A stretch of 64,000 nt of DNA from Sycobia sp. Sy_11 (GCA_018907035.1 JACCIC010000290.1:364001-428000), one strand, 5' to 3'. Counted from the first letter of the stretch, positions 23,119 through 34,894 are shown. A program made the numbers and translations. Notes: generated by a model not told the origin, from the sequence alone.

Positions 23119-24047
23119 TGTCGTAATTCTTCCCCCACGGCTGCGAAGCTTGCATAGGGCTAATGCAACTACGTTTTGAAGGAGGGCGAGTAGAGGAGAT
23201 ATCATGAGCTTATTGGTCCAAAACTATTTTTTACGACTTTTCCATAAGCGCAACGTTAGATTTTTCGTATATAAGGAGGTGGAAAAACGCAACGAGCATC
23301 CCAGTTTCGGGGTCCCTCCAGAGAAGCACTGTCTCAGAGAAAGCATTAGCGGTATATCTGACGTAGTGGTATTCTGGAGCGTACTCGGTATGTTGAGTAA
23401 AACGCTATTATAGCGATATACCGACATATAGTACAATTGAAACATCGCGACTACGCGTGCCATTCCGTCGCATCCGTGGTATATTGGGAAAGGCTTTAGG
23501 CTGTACCCCGGTATACGGCTGTGCGGAAGGCCCCAGTAATTGACAAGGCGCCCTGAGCGGTCTGTCAGTTCGGCGCTGCGACCATTCGCCTTCCTCTAAT
23601 ATACTAGACGTCGAGGTGAGCGCTCTCAGCGGTAACCCGACGTATATATTACAGGAAGCGAAAACTGACCTACCCATCGGCGTTAGGCCAGCGGTGCGCA
23701 GTGACCCTTCGCGTTTGAGTTTTTTTTTATTAATACGCCCTCACTATACGAGGAGCCGTTTTCAACCGTGTTTTTCCTCTTCTTAACGTTTACTTAGTCG
23801 TCTCACCGCGTGCTGAGCACTTCTACTACCGCCAGTTCGGTCCGCACCTTATATTAATAGAATATTTGCTGTAAAAGGAAACGTTAAATAAATTCAAAAG
23901 TGAGTATTATTGTCTATATTATTTATAACTAATTCTCTATTCAGTGATCGGGGTGTCAATGGTATGATTGGATTCTGGGTAAGGTACTGACCGTTATCTA
24001 AGCGTTTGCGCGGTAAGATACCAGTATCACTCCTGACGGAATCCAAT
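23116..24047 (+). repeat. Possible LTR fragment
   Basis: Begins TGTCGTAATTC, has a TATA-like CGTATATAAGGAGG at about 23267 and an AATAAA-containing tract at about 23885. It may end ...CCAATCA before TTTTGGCCCCTACGG, which could be a primer binding site. No coding part follows and no target duplication was found, so the call is weak. Alternative: unrelated single-copy DNA. Confidence 0.3.
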
Positions 24048-24374
24048 CATTTTGGCCCCTACGGTTCGATCTTGGTAACGAATTTCGCAAGGAAAATTCG
24101 TTTTGAGATCATAAAATCCGCATCGCGAGTATTGATTATCCAACCCTATCCCTGCTAGTACACGAGAGTGTAGGCAAAAAAGACGTAATTAAAACCGGTA
24201 ACTACGCGGTAACAATATTAAGTTGATATTCAGCAAAATTGATGTCGATACCTACTGGCCATTAGTGAAACTAGTGGAATTGGCTGCTAAGAGCATTAAT
24301 TGCGCACACGCACGGTACTACATGCCCTCACTCGCTTTTCTTGAAATGCATGCTGTTGAATGAGTAACCTCACA

Positions 24375-24560
24375 GTATCAGAGATAATAAGGGGAGATCG
24401 CCGATGCCCATGTTAGATATTGCAGTAAAATTTTGACACTCAGCGCTACGGCGGTGAACGTCGGCACTCCGTTTGTGCGATATTCCAGATGTTGGTTTTC
24501 GAGCTGGTGCGATCGAGGGAGAGACGGCGTTCAGTAGGGGGGACGCCGAAACAATAGATG
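24375..24560 (-). repeat. Dispersed repeat copy (minus orientation)
   Basis: The reverse complement of this stretch matches 34895-35090: shared CATCTGGAATATCGCAC and GGCGATCTCCCCTTATTATC. It lies just left of the LINE. Function unknown; it could be the end of a transposon or a SINE-like unit. Confidence 0.6.
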
Positions 24561-24791
24561 CAATAAAAGGGTTTAACTGGTGTCGAAATTCTTGAAGTGC
24601 GTATAGATTTTCTTGTCTGTTGTAAGTGTGTATGATGCATTTATATACACGTATTTTCTTCAAATTTCAAATTCGCTGCGTGACGATGATCGAAGCTACG
24701 AAAAGGTATACCTGAGTATACGAACTTAAAGAATTTCTTCGTCGACACCAGTGAATCCCATTTACTACACTCCGCTGCCAAATTTTTAAGA

Positions 24792-24817
24792 ACATACACA
24801 CACACACATACACACAC
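24792..24817 (+). repeat. (ACAY)n microsatellite, left flank of LINE
   Basis: ACAT and ACAC units directly before the LINE 5' end; the same kind of repeat resumes at 29441 after the poly-A. This is the target of the insertion. Confidence 0.85.
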
Positions 24818-24980
24818 CAGTGTGGAGTTTTGTTGCTTTCTCCCATCTGGCGCCTCCCCAGGTTATGGATAGGGGATGGCTCTCTACAATTTGTAAAGGG
24901 TACTGAGGAAATAAAATACTCAGGGCGGACAGAAAAAGCTAATATGGAGGGCCTCCCGAACTTAAGGCCAATTATGAGTA

Positions 24981-26351
24981 ATGTTTGGTATAAACAAGGA
25001 TATACCCCAGGGAGTAACTCGGGCAAGACCGGTCAATCTCCTCACCGATTCCGATAGAGTGCAAGCCTCTATGGTCGGTGGTAGCCCCTCGGATTCTGGG
25101 GAGGGCAAATCAAACATAATCATAGATAGTACACTGGGTACTAAAGGAGATGTCATGATGGATCAAGAAACGACGGATCGAGAAATCTCCATCACGCGCA
25201 GAAACAATCACCTGGAGCGACTTGGTGAGAAGATCAGCCAATTGTTGGACTTTGTTAAAGATAGGCATAACGTGCACAAGACCATTAAGGATCTTGCTCG
25301 TTCTATTAATGCCTCATATAAATACATCAGTATGGCAGAGGATGATCTATTACAGTATCAACGTCTTGGTACACATGAAGTGGTGACTCAGACTACGCCG
25401 AGTCTACGCTCTGACACCAAACGAAGCGCAGCAGAAGCGATGGTTTCCACTCTTAAAACCATAGGTGGCAAAAGGACAAAAGAACCATCATTGGGCTTAA
25501 GGAGACCACTAGAGTCGGTTGGAGTACCTACAGGCAAGTCTGAAGCCAAAGAAAATCAATGGAAGACCATCAAGCGTAAGAAGCCCAAAGGCAAAGATAA
25601 AGAATTATCTACTACACGCAGGCTTAATGGACGAAATAGGCCTAATTCTATTTTGATTAAGGCCAATGAAAGAGTTACATACGCGGAGGTACTGCGTCAA
25701 ATGAAGAATGACCCGGAGTTATCTCATGTGAAGAATGAGGTTAACAGGATACGCAGAAATGCAAGCGGTGCCCTTGTACTTCAGTTGGAACGGACAGCCA
25801 AAGATGCACATGAGTTGGCACGCATTGTTGAAACTAAGGTTGGCCATGGCGCATCCACTTCGGTCCTGACTAATCTCATTACATTGGAGATTAAAGATAT
25901 AGATGAGGTCACTTCAAAGGATGAAGAATTAGAGGCTCTGAGAACACACTTCGAGCTAAAGGAGACTAACCTACTAATTGCTCGTACCTTGCGGCAAGCT
26001 TATGGGGGTACTCAGACGGCGGAGGTGTCTGTACCATATAGCCACGCAGCTGAGTTACTACGTGCAGGGTATGTACGAATCGGATGGGTCAGCTGTAGAG
26101 TTCGAAAAAAAACAGAAATAAAGCGCTGCTTCAGGTGTTGGCAGATTGGCCATTTAGCGTCCGTGTGCTCGGGCCCTGACAGAACTAAACTTTGCAGGCA
26201 CTGCGGTGGAAAATACCATTTTTGCAAGGTGTGTGTAAACGAGCCCTGCTGTTTACTCTGTAAATGTGAAGGAAAAAAGGAGATTAAACATCCAGCATAT
26301 AGCTATAAGTGCCCAATCACTGTGGAGTTTTTAAACAGACATAAAACATGA
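24981..26351 (+). CDS. LINE ORF1 (Gag-like RNA-binding protein)
   Basis: Intact 456-residue ORF1, nominal start ATG 24981. ORF1 proteins bind element RNA and guide it to the target. The first 150 residues are polar and partly helical or coiled (HLERLGEKISQLLDFVKDR). A basic stretch with KRKKPKGKDKE lies near residues 190-210. A central domain has YAEVLRQMKNDPEL and ALVLQLERTAKDAHELARIV, as in R1-clade ORF1. The C-terminus has CCHC knuckles CFRCWQIGHLASVC and CRHCGGKYHFCKVC plus a further Cys cluster. The stop TGA (26349-26351) overlaps the ORF2 ATG by the sequence ATGA, suggesting coupled re-initiation. Confidence 0.9.
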   Translation: MFGINKDIPQGVTRARPVNLLTDSDRVQASMVGGSPSDSGEGKSNIIIDSTLGTKGDVMMDQETTDREISITRRNNHLERLGEKISQLLDFVKDRHNVHKTIKDLARSINASYKYISMAEDDLLQYQRLGTHEVVTQTTPSLRSDTKRSAAEAMVSTLKTIGGKRTKEPSLGLRRPLESVGVPTGKSEAKENQWKTIKRKKPKGKDKELSTTRRLNGRNRPNSILIKANERVTYAEVLRQMKNDPELSHVKNEVNRIRRNASGALVLQLERTAKDAHELARIVETKVGHGASTSVLTNLITLEIKDIDEVTSKDEELEALRTHFELKETNLLIARTLRQAYGGTQTAEVSVPYSHAAELLRAGYVRIGWVSCRVRKKTEIKRCFRCWQIGHLASVCSGPDRTKLCRHCGGKYHFCKVCVNEPCCLLCKCEGKKEIKHPAYSYKCPITVEFLNRHKT

Positions 26352-29218
26352 GAATACTCCAACTGAATACCAACCATTGTGTAGCAGCTCATGACCTGCT
26401 GAAACAGACAATAAAGGAGCTAAGAATAGACATTGCTGTAATCTACGAACCGAAATATTGTGAAAGGGACAGACCACAGCGCTGGATAAGTGACACAAGC
26501 AATAGAGCTACCCTCTGGATTGGTCAAAATAGACAGGTACTAAAGCAGTCGAGTCATCGGAGCGAATTGATATCCTGGGTTAAAATACAAGAAATGTACG
26601 TCTTTAGTGTATATACTCCTCCAAGCTTGACGGACAAGCAGTTTGGAATTCTTGTAGCGAAATTAGTTGATGAAGCCATGGACAAAAAACCATTATTAAT
26701 GGCTGGCGATTTGAACGCGTGGTCCACAGCATGGGGAAGCGCTTCAACAAATAACAGAGGTAGTATGCTGCTTGATGGCCTTAATTCTCTTCAACTCCAC
26801 GTGGTTAATAAGGGATTTGAATCCACTTTCATTAGGGGTGATCAACAATCAGTCATTGATGTAACATTCGCCAGTGGTGACTTGATTCATCGGATCCTTA
26901 ATTGGAGAGTAAGAGACCTTTACACCCACAGTGATCACAGGGCGATCTTGTACAAGATTGCAGAGAAGAAAGTAAAGAACAAGTGCAATGAGTGGATGCC
27001 CATACGGGAATGGAACATCAGATCGCTAGACTGTGAAGTGTTCGCCACTATAATATCAGAAGAGCGTTTAGAATATCGTGCACCAGGCCATCTGGCAAAT
27101 GCACTCATGAAGCATATCTCTGAATCATGTGATGCATCGATGACTAGGACTAAGAGCGGATTTAAACATCGTCAATCTTGCGGCGCTTGTCAAGGCGATT
27201 AAGGCAAGCAAGCGTCGATGCTGGCTTGAACTGTGTGCAGAGGCCAACAATGACTTATGGGGACGACCATACAAAACAGTCATGGCACTATTGAGTAGGG
27301 CACCAATACAACCCACTAGCACGGTATTGATTGATAAGATTGTTTCCGCTCTCTTTCCCAATGACATCCATGGGACTGTACTGCGCACGCAACACTCGGA
27401 CGATATACCTCCTATAACAGAAATGGAGCTACATAATGCTTACGCTAAGACTAGAGACAATGCTGCCCCTGGCCCTGATGGTATCCCTAATGCGGCAGTT
27501 AAGTTGGCGATACAGAAGAATCCAACTATATTTCTAAAAGTATATAATGCTTGTCTTCTTGAGGGTATTTTTCCTGATTGCTGGAAAACTCAAAGGTTAG
27601 TCCTGTTACCTAAGGGCAATAACCCACTTGATGATCCTTCATTGTACAGGCCATTGTGTATGCTCGACACGGTAGGTAAAATATTTGAAAAAATAATATG
27701 TAGCCGACTAGAAGCATTCACTGAAGGATTGCACGGCTTATCCTCACGCCAATTTGGATTTCGGAAATCAAAATCAACAGTCGATGCCATTAAACTGGTA
27801 GTGTGTACCGCAAGAAATGCAATCAGTGGTAAGAGATGGAAAGGTGGCACTAAACAGTATTGTGCCATTGTCGCTCTAGATGTCAAGAATGCCTTTAATT
27901 CAGCACGCTGGTGTTCTATTATGAGTTCTATTAAAGAGTTCGGAGTACCTGGTTATTTACAGAATGTCGTGGCCAGCTACTTTGAGAATAGGATAATATT
28001 ATACCGAACGGATGAAGGCATTGTATCGCATAAGGTTACTGCGGGAGTCCCCCAGGGCTCAGTTATGGGACCTATATTGTGGAATATTATGTATGATGGC
28101 GTGTTGAGGATTCCACAACCGCCTGGTTTAATAACAGTAGGGTACGGCGACGATATCGCTCTAGTAGTGACGGCTAAGACCCTTGATGAACTTACTGAAA
28201 ATGCCAATGAGGCAATGAGCAACATCAGTAGATGGATTAAGAGGGCTGGTCTACAATTAGCGGAGCACAAGACAGAAGTAGTTCTTGTCAGCAGTCTTAA
28301 GAAGGTAGATAGTATTACTCTTTAAGTTGGTAGCTGCCGCATTAATTCTGCGCCATCTTTACGATACTTGGGTGTCCAGCTTGATGCCAGGTTAAACTTC
28401 AAAGAACATCTAAATATATCTGGCGAAAAAGCGCAACGAGTTTCAGCTGCCTTGTGTCGGCTCATGCCTAACATTGGTGGCCCACGTCCACCCCAGAGGA
28501 AACTATTAGCTTATGTTGTTAATTCTGTTAGCATGTATGCAGCACCAATCTGGCATCATGCATGCGGAATTAAATCGTATTGTGAGTTGGCCATTGCGAC
28601 TCGTCGTCGCTCCTGTATACGTATTATTAGTGGTTACAGGACGGTATCCACCGACGCTGCTGAGGTACTTGCCGGAATTCTTCCTTTCGATTTAGCTGCA
28701 GATGAAATGGCTATGCTGCATAACATATGTAAGGCCGCAGTGGATTCTCTACAAGGTGCTAAAAACGTGGAACGTCATCGTTCTATAGAAATATGGCAAA
28801 AACGATGGACCGATTCTAGCAAAGGCCGATGGACTTATCTTATCCTTCCAAACATACACAGATGGATCAACAGAAACACGGGGAATTAGATTTCCACCTA
28901 ACTCAGTTGCTAACTGGACATGGTTGTTTTAGGTCCTATTTCCACCGCTTTCACCTGGATAATAATGATCTCTGCCCCATCTGTCCGACTTTGGTCGAGG
29001 ATGCCGAGCATATATTAGTGAGCTGCCCTCGTTTTAGAACACAACGTGAGCACTTGATGAACATCATCAATAAGCCAATAAGACCAGAGAGCATCCTATC
29101 AATAATGCTGGAATCTTCTGAAAACTGGAAGGCAGTAGCCAGTTTCGCAAAAGAGGTGATGACCAAACTTAGATATGCCGATAGAACTAGGCGAATGGCC
29201 CAGGATGAACCAGGCTAA
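26348..29218 (+). pseudogene. LINE ORF2: endonuclease, reverse transcriptase, zinc finger
   Basis: ORF2 nicks target DNA and reverse transcribes the RNA at the nick. APE endonuclease covers 26348 to about 27000: MRILQLNTNH, IYEPKY, AGDLNAWSTAWGS, VIDVTFASG and THSDHRAI. A frameshift near 27130-27215 precedes RT (27282-28322): APGPDGIPN, LYRPLCMLDTVGKIFEK, FGFRKSKST, LDVKNAFNSARW, GVPQGSVMGPILWN and the active site GYGDDIA, where most relatives have A before DD. TAA at 28323-28325 interrupts the frame, which resumes to 28889. A second frameshift leads to the last part (to 29218) with the CCHC finger CPICPTLVEDAEHILVSC. Two frameshifts and one stop: inactive. Confidence 0.9.
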
Positions 29219-29416
29219 CTGATCCTATTGTAAGATACAGAGGAAGAACACCGAACCCCTGATCACCTGTGTGGATAGGGGACGTAGGATAGTGTTATAA
29301 GAAGAGGAGTCATATAGGCTAACTAACAGCCCCGCCGAAGTAATATTCCCGGATAGTTCCGGCGGGATGCTGGTTTCGAGAGGCCACTAGTGCAGAGCTT
29401 GCTCTGCCTACGCCTA

Positions 29417-29440
29417 ATAAAAAAAAAAAAAAAAAAAAAA
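29417..29440 (+). other. LINE poly-A tail
   Basis: Run of A after CCTAATAA at the LINE 3' end, immediately followed by CACACACATACACACAC, the flanking microsatellite. Confidence 0.9.
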
Positions 29441-29462
29441 CACACACATACACACACACACG

Positions 29463-30400
29463 CGCACATATATATATATATACGTATTTTCTTAAAATTT
29501 TGAGTTTAAAACTTGATAATAAGATTGCGTTGAACTTAATAATAAGACTAATTTGATATAAAAAATTATACTTTCTGTAAATTATTTATATAATAACATT
29601 GATTAAATTTTTATATAATAAATTTTATTTCATTGCTATTTATATTATATCATGCATTCATTAAAATTAATTCAATAGTTATTAGAATACAACAAATATT
29701 TATTTAAATTTATGTTTAAAACAGAAACATACATATTTAACACGAATGAATATTTTGTAATTTAGAGTAAACCATATACTTGAAACAAACAATTAAGTTT
29801 ATTTGAATAGCGAACATATATTTATTACTTTAAACTAAATAAATTATTGAAAAGTAATAAATAACTCTTGAATTTTACTAAACGGAACTACATATACGTA
29901 AAAAATAAAGTTAAATAAATAAATATTTAAAAAACTATATATATATATTCAAATTTAACAAATATAATCAATTTTTGGGAAAGCTATTCAATATGAACAA
30001 TTAAATAGCTTTATCAAAAGGTGCAATATATTTATTTGATTAGACCCAACGAGTTGTTAAAAATTAATAAACATTTTTTCGATTTTATTAAACGAAGCAC
30101 AAAGATTTAAATATTAAATTTAAAGGAATGAATCTTTTAATAAAACTATTTATATGTTATAAGTAAATAATTTTTTCAAAAATACAAAATATTTTTTTGA
30201 TTTAGATATATATTTTGTAGTATTTACTATTTATTTATTACTTTTAATATTTAAATCTTTGTGCTTCGTTTAATAAAATTAAATAAATATTTATTAGATT
30301 TTACAACTGGCAGGGAATAATCAAATATATTTAATCCACCATTCGAGGAAACTAGTTCATTCTTTTGGGTAAATGGTTTTTTAAAAAATTGAATATATTT
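29463..30400. other. AT-rich intergenic DNA
   Basis: No gene seen. Short imperfect repeats such as TATTTAAATCTTTGTGCTTCG recur in both orientations near 30095 and 30248. Confidence 0.5.
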
Positions 30401-30401
30401 C

Positions 30402-30402
30402 T

Positions 30403-30472
<70 letters not shown>
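30402..30472 (+). repeat. (TA)n microsatellite
   Basis: Long, pure TA tract next to the left arm of the palindrome that starts near 30485. The Ile/Tyr ORFs on both strands are artefacts. Confidence 0.95.
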
Positions 30473-30473
<1 letters not shown>

Positions 30474-30484
30474 TGAAAAAAATC

Positions 30485-30905
30485 ATGTCTAATATCAAGC
30501 TTATTTTTTCTCAACAGCAGAACACAAATATTGGGAATTTAATGAATATTTTTTTATTTTGTGAAAATATGTCTTCAAACCAATAGATTCAAATTTAATA
30601 TCAGGAGAATAAATTCTTCGATTAATTAAATATCTCCTAGATTTTTGTTAAGATTTTCTAGAAAATGGGTGGCTGAAATTGGAAATTAAATAAATATTTT
30701 CTTATCTAAAGAAACTATTTTCCTGAACCAATAACTGAAGATTTTGAATAAAAAAATTTAGTCATTTGATTCAAGCCGACAATATTAAGTGAATATATAC
30801 TTGGATTAAGAATTTCAATACTTCACTCGAGAAATTGAATTTAAAATGAAGAATTCGATTCCTATCTTTAAAACAAGAATTACTTGAAATACGTTTTTAT
30901 TTTCA
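30485..30905 (+). repeat. Large inverted repeat, left arm
   Basis: Matches the reverse complement of 31185-31545 through its whole length, with small indels. Left-arm words such as GATTTAATTAATCGAAG, AATATCTCCTAGATTTTTGT and TTAAGAATTTCAATACTTCA recur inverted in the right arm, allowing mismatches. About 420 bases. AT-rich and non-coding. Confidence 0.75.
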
Positions 30906-31049
30906 AAAACATGAAAATTCAAGTATGTTAAACGTTTAAAAGTAGTTCATTGATTCAAAGCATTATTTTCTTGACTTTATAAATCAAATGTTTAAACTAA
31001 GCGAATAATTTCTTGAACTCTCATAATTAATTTCTTTCGTTTAAAAGAA

Positions 31050-31137
31050 CTTCGACCTAACCGGGATTCTATACACAGACCTTTGGATTCGCAAGCTAAC
31101 ACCTTATTAATTACGCTATCGCAGTACGCTGTGGACA
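31050..31137 (-). repeat. tRNA-like sequence (tRNA pseudogene or SINE head)
   Basis: Minus strand: GATAGCGTAATTAATAAGG resembles an A box/D-arm, GTTAGCTTGCGAATCC an anticodon arm, and GTATAGAATCCCGG a decayed B box/T-arm. The order and spacing fit a tRNA, but the T-arm consensus is damaged and the acceptor stem does not pair convincingly. It lies in the spacer of the palindrome. A decayed tRNA-derived SINE is more likely than a functional tRNA. Confidence 0.5.
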
Positions 31138-31184
31138 ATTATAAAGATCTTATATATCAATTTTAGATCTCTCATAGTTATACT

Positions 31185-31545
31185 CATATATTTCAAGTAA
31201 TTATTGTTTCATAGATAAGAATCGAGTTCTTCAATTTAAATTAAATTTCTTGAGTGAAGTATTGAAATTCTTAATCCAAGTATATATTCACTTAATTTTG
31301 TCGGCTTGAATCAAATATCTAAATTTTTTGATTCCAAAATTTTCAGTTATTAGTTCAAGAAAATATTTTCATCCATTTTCTAGAAAATCTTGACAAAAAT
31401 CTAGGAGATATTTAATTAATCCAAGAATTTATTTTCCTGATTTTAAATTTGAAATCATTGGCTCCAGATAATATTTTCTTTAGATAAGAAAATATTCATT
31501 TAATTTCCAATATTTGTGTTCTGCTTTTGAGAAAATATAAGCTTT
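31185..31545 (-). repeat. Large inverted repeat, right arm
   Basis: Reverse-complement partner of 30485-30905. Contains ATCTAGGAGATATTTAATTA, which pairs with TAATTAAATATCTCCTAGAT in the left arm. Similarity is roughly 85 percent by eye. Old foldback element or inverted duplication. Confidence 0.75.
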
Positions 31546-31559
31546 ATTTTAGTAACTAC

Positions 31560-32636
31560 TTACTTGTTTAAAGTTTATGCGATTACTTGGTTAAAGAAAA
31601 TAATTACTTAGTATAGAACAATCGCATAAATTTCTTGAATCAAGTAATATTTACTTTATATTAGAATTTTAGCAGTATTAATTTTAATGAATTATTTCGA
31701 AAAATCTTTTTCTTAAACTAAAAAAATTTTTATTTAATTAATTCGATAATATTGTTCTTTTGATAGTATCAGAAAAATCTTTGATCACAGAATTGATCAA
31801 TCTATAATTTAAGTATTTAGATCCTTTGTAATTCTAGCTATTAGATTTTCTGAATTCAATGCATTGCTTTTTTGTTTGAATATAATAACCTTCTGATTTA
31901 AAATGTTGTTTTCTTAGATTAAGAACATATTTATTTATATATGTATTGCGTAACTTTGTTCTATATATACTGTATAAAAACAATTAAATACTAATTTCTA
32001 GAAAATATTAGTTTGATTCTGTAAAGCCTCTTTTAGAGAATCAAAAGTATTGTGTTCAGGTATATGATTACTAAATTTAAGAAACTCAGGTTTTTCATTT
32101 TAATTTTGATCAGCTTGTTTGAAAGAAACGTTTTCTAGAAAATGAAAATACTTATTTTTAGATTATAATGAGCTAAATGTAAGTAATTAGAACATTATAA
32201 TTAAATAAATATTTACTTGACTGAATTTTTGTTCTTAAGAAAATCTATTCTCTTGGTTTAAGAAAATCATATTTTTCCTGGATGTAAGTTAATATTTCGA
32301 TCGCCTTCAAATTTTGAATACGTATTCTATACGGTCAGGATTAAATGATAGGATATTTTTTACTGCAAATTTAACAAAAAAAAAAAAATAACAAAATGAT
32401 GGCAACATTTGTTGCATGTATATCGGTAAACTGCCTGCTAGGCTTCGTACAACGTGCATGTAGATGGACAGGTAATAAACAGTGAGAGCAGGTGAGAGAA
32501 AGAAACGAAACAGTATAGAGGACACTCGCGGGTGCATGCAGGTACATGATATGGCAACACCCACCAACATCGAGTAATCCATGTTAATCCCCATGGATTT
32601 TTCTTTTCTCCCCTCCCCCTCCCGCTCTCACATTCA

Positions 32637-32697
<61 letters not shown>

Positions 32698-33600
32698 CTC
32701 CATACAAGGTAGTTATGTGTCACATATGATTATATAGGATTCTGATATGATACTCCAAAAATATAAAAAGCCGTCAAATAATTTTTAGAAAAGTTTACAG
32801 TCTATAATTAGTAGTTTTTTCGAGATCTACTGCATTCGTAAACATAAATCAATTGCTGACAATGGTCATGAATATTTTCTCAATGTTAAGTTAATTTTTT
32901 TAAAGCGTATATATATTTTGTTGCAACTTAATTATTTTAGTTCAATAGAGAAAGATTATAAAATTAAATCAAATATACATGTTTTTAGTTCCAAGTAAAA
33001 CGTATGTCATAGAAATAAGTCAATACTGAAAAAAAATTTTATAGATTTAAATAAAGGGTTGATTCGTGTACCATTAATTAACCATTTATTCAAAATAAGT
33101 AATTTATACATTTAAAATACTGAATGTTTAGTTAAATACAGTAAATATTTTTTTGATATATGAGAACTGAGAATTTAAACAAAATATAACATTCAACTGT
33201 AGTATTTTAACTTATTAGACCATCATTTTCGTAATCTTCAACGATGTAAACGTACACTATATATTATATTGCAATAAATACTAACTATATTTACATATTT
33301 TTCCATCATTTTTATTGTAATATATATATATATTATACGATACGCAATGGTAGTGAATGTTCAACGCACACAATCTGCCGTTCAAGCTTTAGGCATCCCG
33401 ATCAGAATGTTAATTAGGGTTATTATTAGGACTTAATCCTAATAAATAGAGTGTTCAACTGTTTAATAAGGCAGTTACATGTACTCTTCAGCACTAAAAA
33501 TCTTAATTTTAAAAATTACTTACACAACTAAAACATACTTTAAATTTATTTTATACAAAAGTATAAAATAAGGCAAGTATGGTGTATTAGAAATTCTATT
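31560..33600. other. AT-rich intergenic DNA
   Basis: No supported gene. Contains a long (CT)n tract at about 32638-32690 and a short ordinary-composition patch at 32400-32640. The Arg/Glu ORF on the minus strand is the translated microsatellite. Confidence 0.5.
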
Positions 33601-33639
33601 CATTTAAAAATATTTGTAACTTAACAAATTTAAATAAAC

Positions 33640-33795
33640 TCAATTATTCATTTCAAATACAGGGTTGTTTCGAAATTGCAGAATATTCGTTCCTATTAAA
33701 GCTGTATATTTTTGTTTCAATAGAATTTGAATGAATGTTTATTGGATTGCAATAAATATACTTTTATGAAATCGACTCATTTGCATTTAGAATTG
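33640..33795 (+). repeat. Direct repeat, first copy
   Basis: ATTCATTTCAAATACAGGG through GGATTGCAATAAATATA recurs about 350 bases downstream at 33990-34137. Non-coding, strongly conserved between the two copies. Confidence 0.75.
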
Positions 33796-33989
33796 TTTTC
33801 AGTGTGTAGCACCATGTAAATAATATTCTTTAAAAAATTGCGCGAGATGATAATGTAAATAGAAAGAATTAAAACTTGTAATATAAAAATATAATACATA
33901 TGTTTTTATATAATTAATTCATATAAACTGGAATTGTTTATATATTTGTAACGTAACAAAGACTTTTTTGCTCTTTAAGTAAACTTAAC

Positions 33990-34137
33990 TATTCATTTCA
34001 AATACAGGGTTGTTTCGAAATTGTAGAATATTCGTTCCAATTAAGACTGTACATTTTTGTTTGAATAGAATTTGAATGAATGTTTGTTGGATTGCAATAA
34101 ATATAATTTTATGAAATTGACTCACTTAAATTTACAA
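33990..34137 (+). repeat. Direct repeat, second copy
   Basis: Second copy of the 33640 repeat with about ten mismatches by eye. Spacing near 350 bases suggests an old tandem duplication or two LTR-like ends. Confidence 0.75.
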
Positions 34138-34543
34138 TAAACACCGTAAAAATCTGTTTTTTTAAATTATCTTGTAAAATACGAAAAGTTCCAAAAAGGA
34201 TTGTTAAGAAAAATTATAAATTCCACTAAAAAACATATTTCTTATTCTATACATTTTTCTGTACCAAGAGTTCCCAAAAAAAATATATTCAAACTAACGG
34301 AGAATATAGAATAGTCAATGAGAATGTTACTGTGAAGTGCATTGTTGTTAATAAAAAACGTTTAAAGAAAAAATATGTATTTTGATAAGATTTTGAACTT
34401 TTAGTTACACCATTTAATGGAATTTTTTGTATTTTACGAGATAAGTTAGAAAAACAATATTTTCACTGGGTATTAATGTGATTTATTATAAAATTGAAAT
34501 TATCACCAATTTTTGCTACTATATATATAATCAGAATCCTAAA

Positions 34544-34547
34544 AAAC

Positions 34548-34581
<34 letters not shown>

Positions 34582-34727
34582 TTTAATAAAAATCGCTTTA
34601 GTCGACTACTTGAAAAATTTGGTAGCTCTTTGCTATAAGAGATTTTCTCAGCTTTGATGTTTGCCAGTTTTCCTTAAAGTTGCCGTAGGTTTCAAAACTT
34701 CAAGCTGCTTGCTAGTTGCTGCGAGAC

Positions 34728-34781
<54 letters not shown>
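34544..34781 (+). repeat. Two (TA)n microsatellites
   Basis: TA tracts at about 34544-34577 and 34733-34781, separated by ordinary AT-rich DNA. Confidence 0.85.
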
Positions 34782-34785
<4 letters not shown>

Positions 34786-34894
34786 CATGTAGCAATAAAA
34801 TTTCTTTTTGGTCAGTATAAGCTACTCATCTTTTATTGCACCCCCCGCTGCCAGCCTATTGTCTCGACAAGCTTTTCCTCTGCACGCGCCGAAG

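Larger units (their letters stand above)
24818..29440 (+). mobile_element. R1-clade LINE in an (ACAY)n microsatellite (Waldo-like)
   Basis: About 4.6 kb: a 163-base 5' untranslated part, ORF1, ORF2 overlapping as ATGA, a 3' untranslated part with GC-rich GCCCCGCCGAAG, and a poly-A (29417-29440). R1-clade features are the three knuckles in ORF1, an APE-type endonuclease and no RNase H before the C-terminal zinc finger. Both ends abut ACAC/ACAT repeats. The Waldo family of the R1 clade is known to insert into (ACAY)n, so the assignment fits both target and domain order. It is nearly full length but inactive because ORF2 is broken. Confidence 0.88.

Noticed and set aside
30251..30586. Ile/Tyr-repeat ORFs on both strands
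   Set aside because: Translation of a (TA)n microsatellite; the same applies near 12722-13059, 21760-21966 and 43114-43311.
31050..31137. Functional tRNA gene
   Set aside because: The T-arm/B-box consensus is damaged and the acceptor stem does not pair, so I call only a tRNA-like relic.
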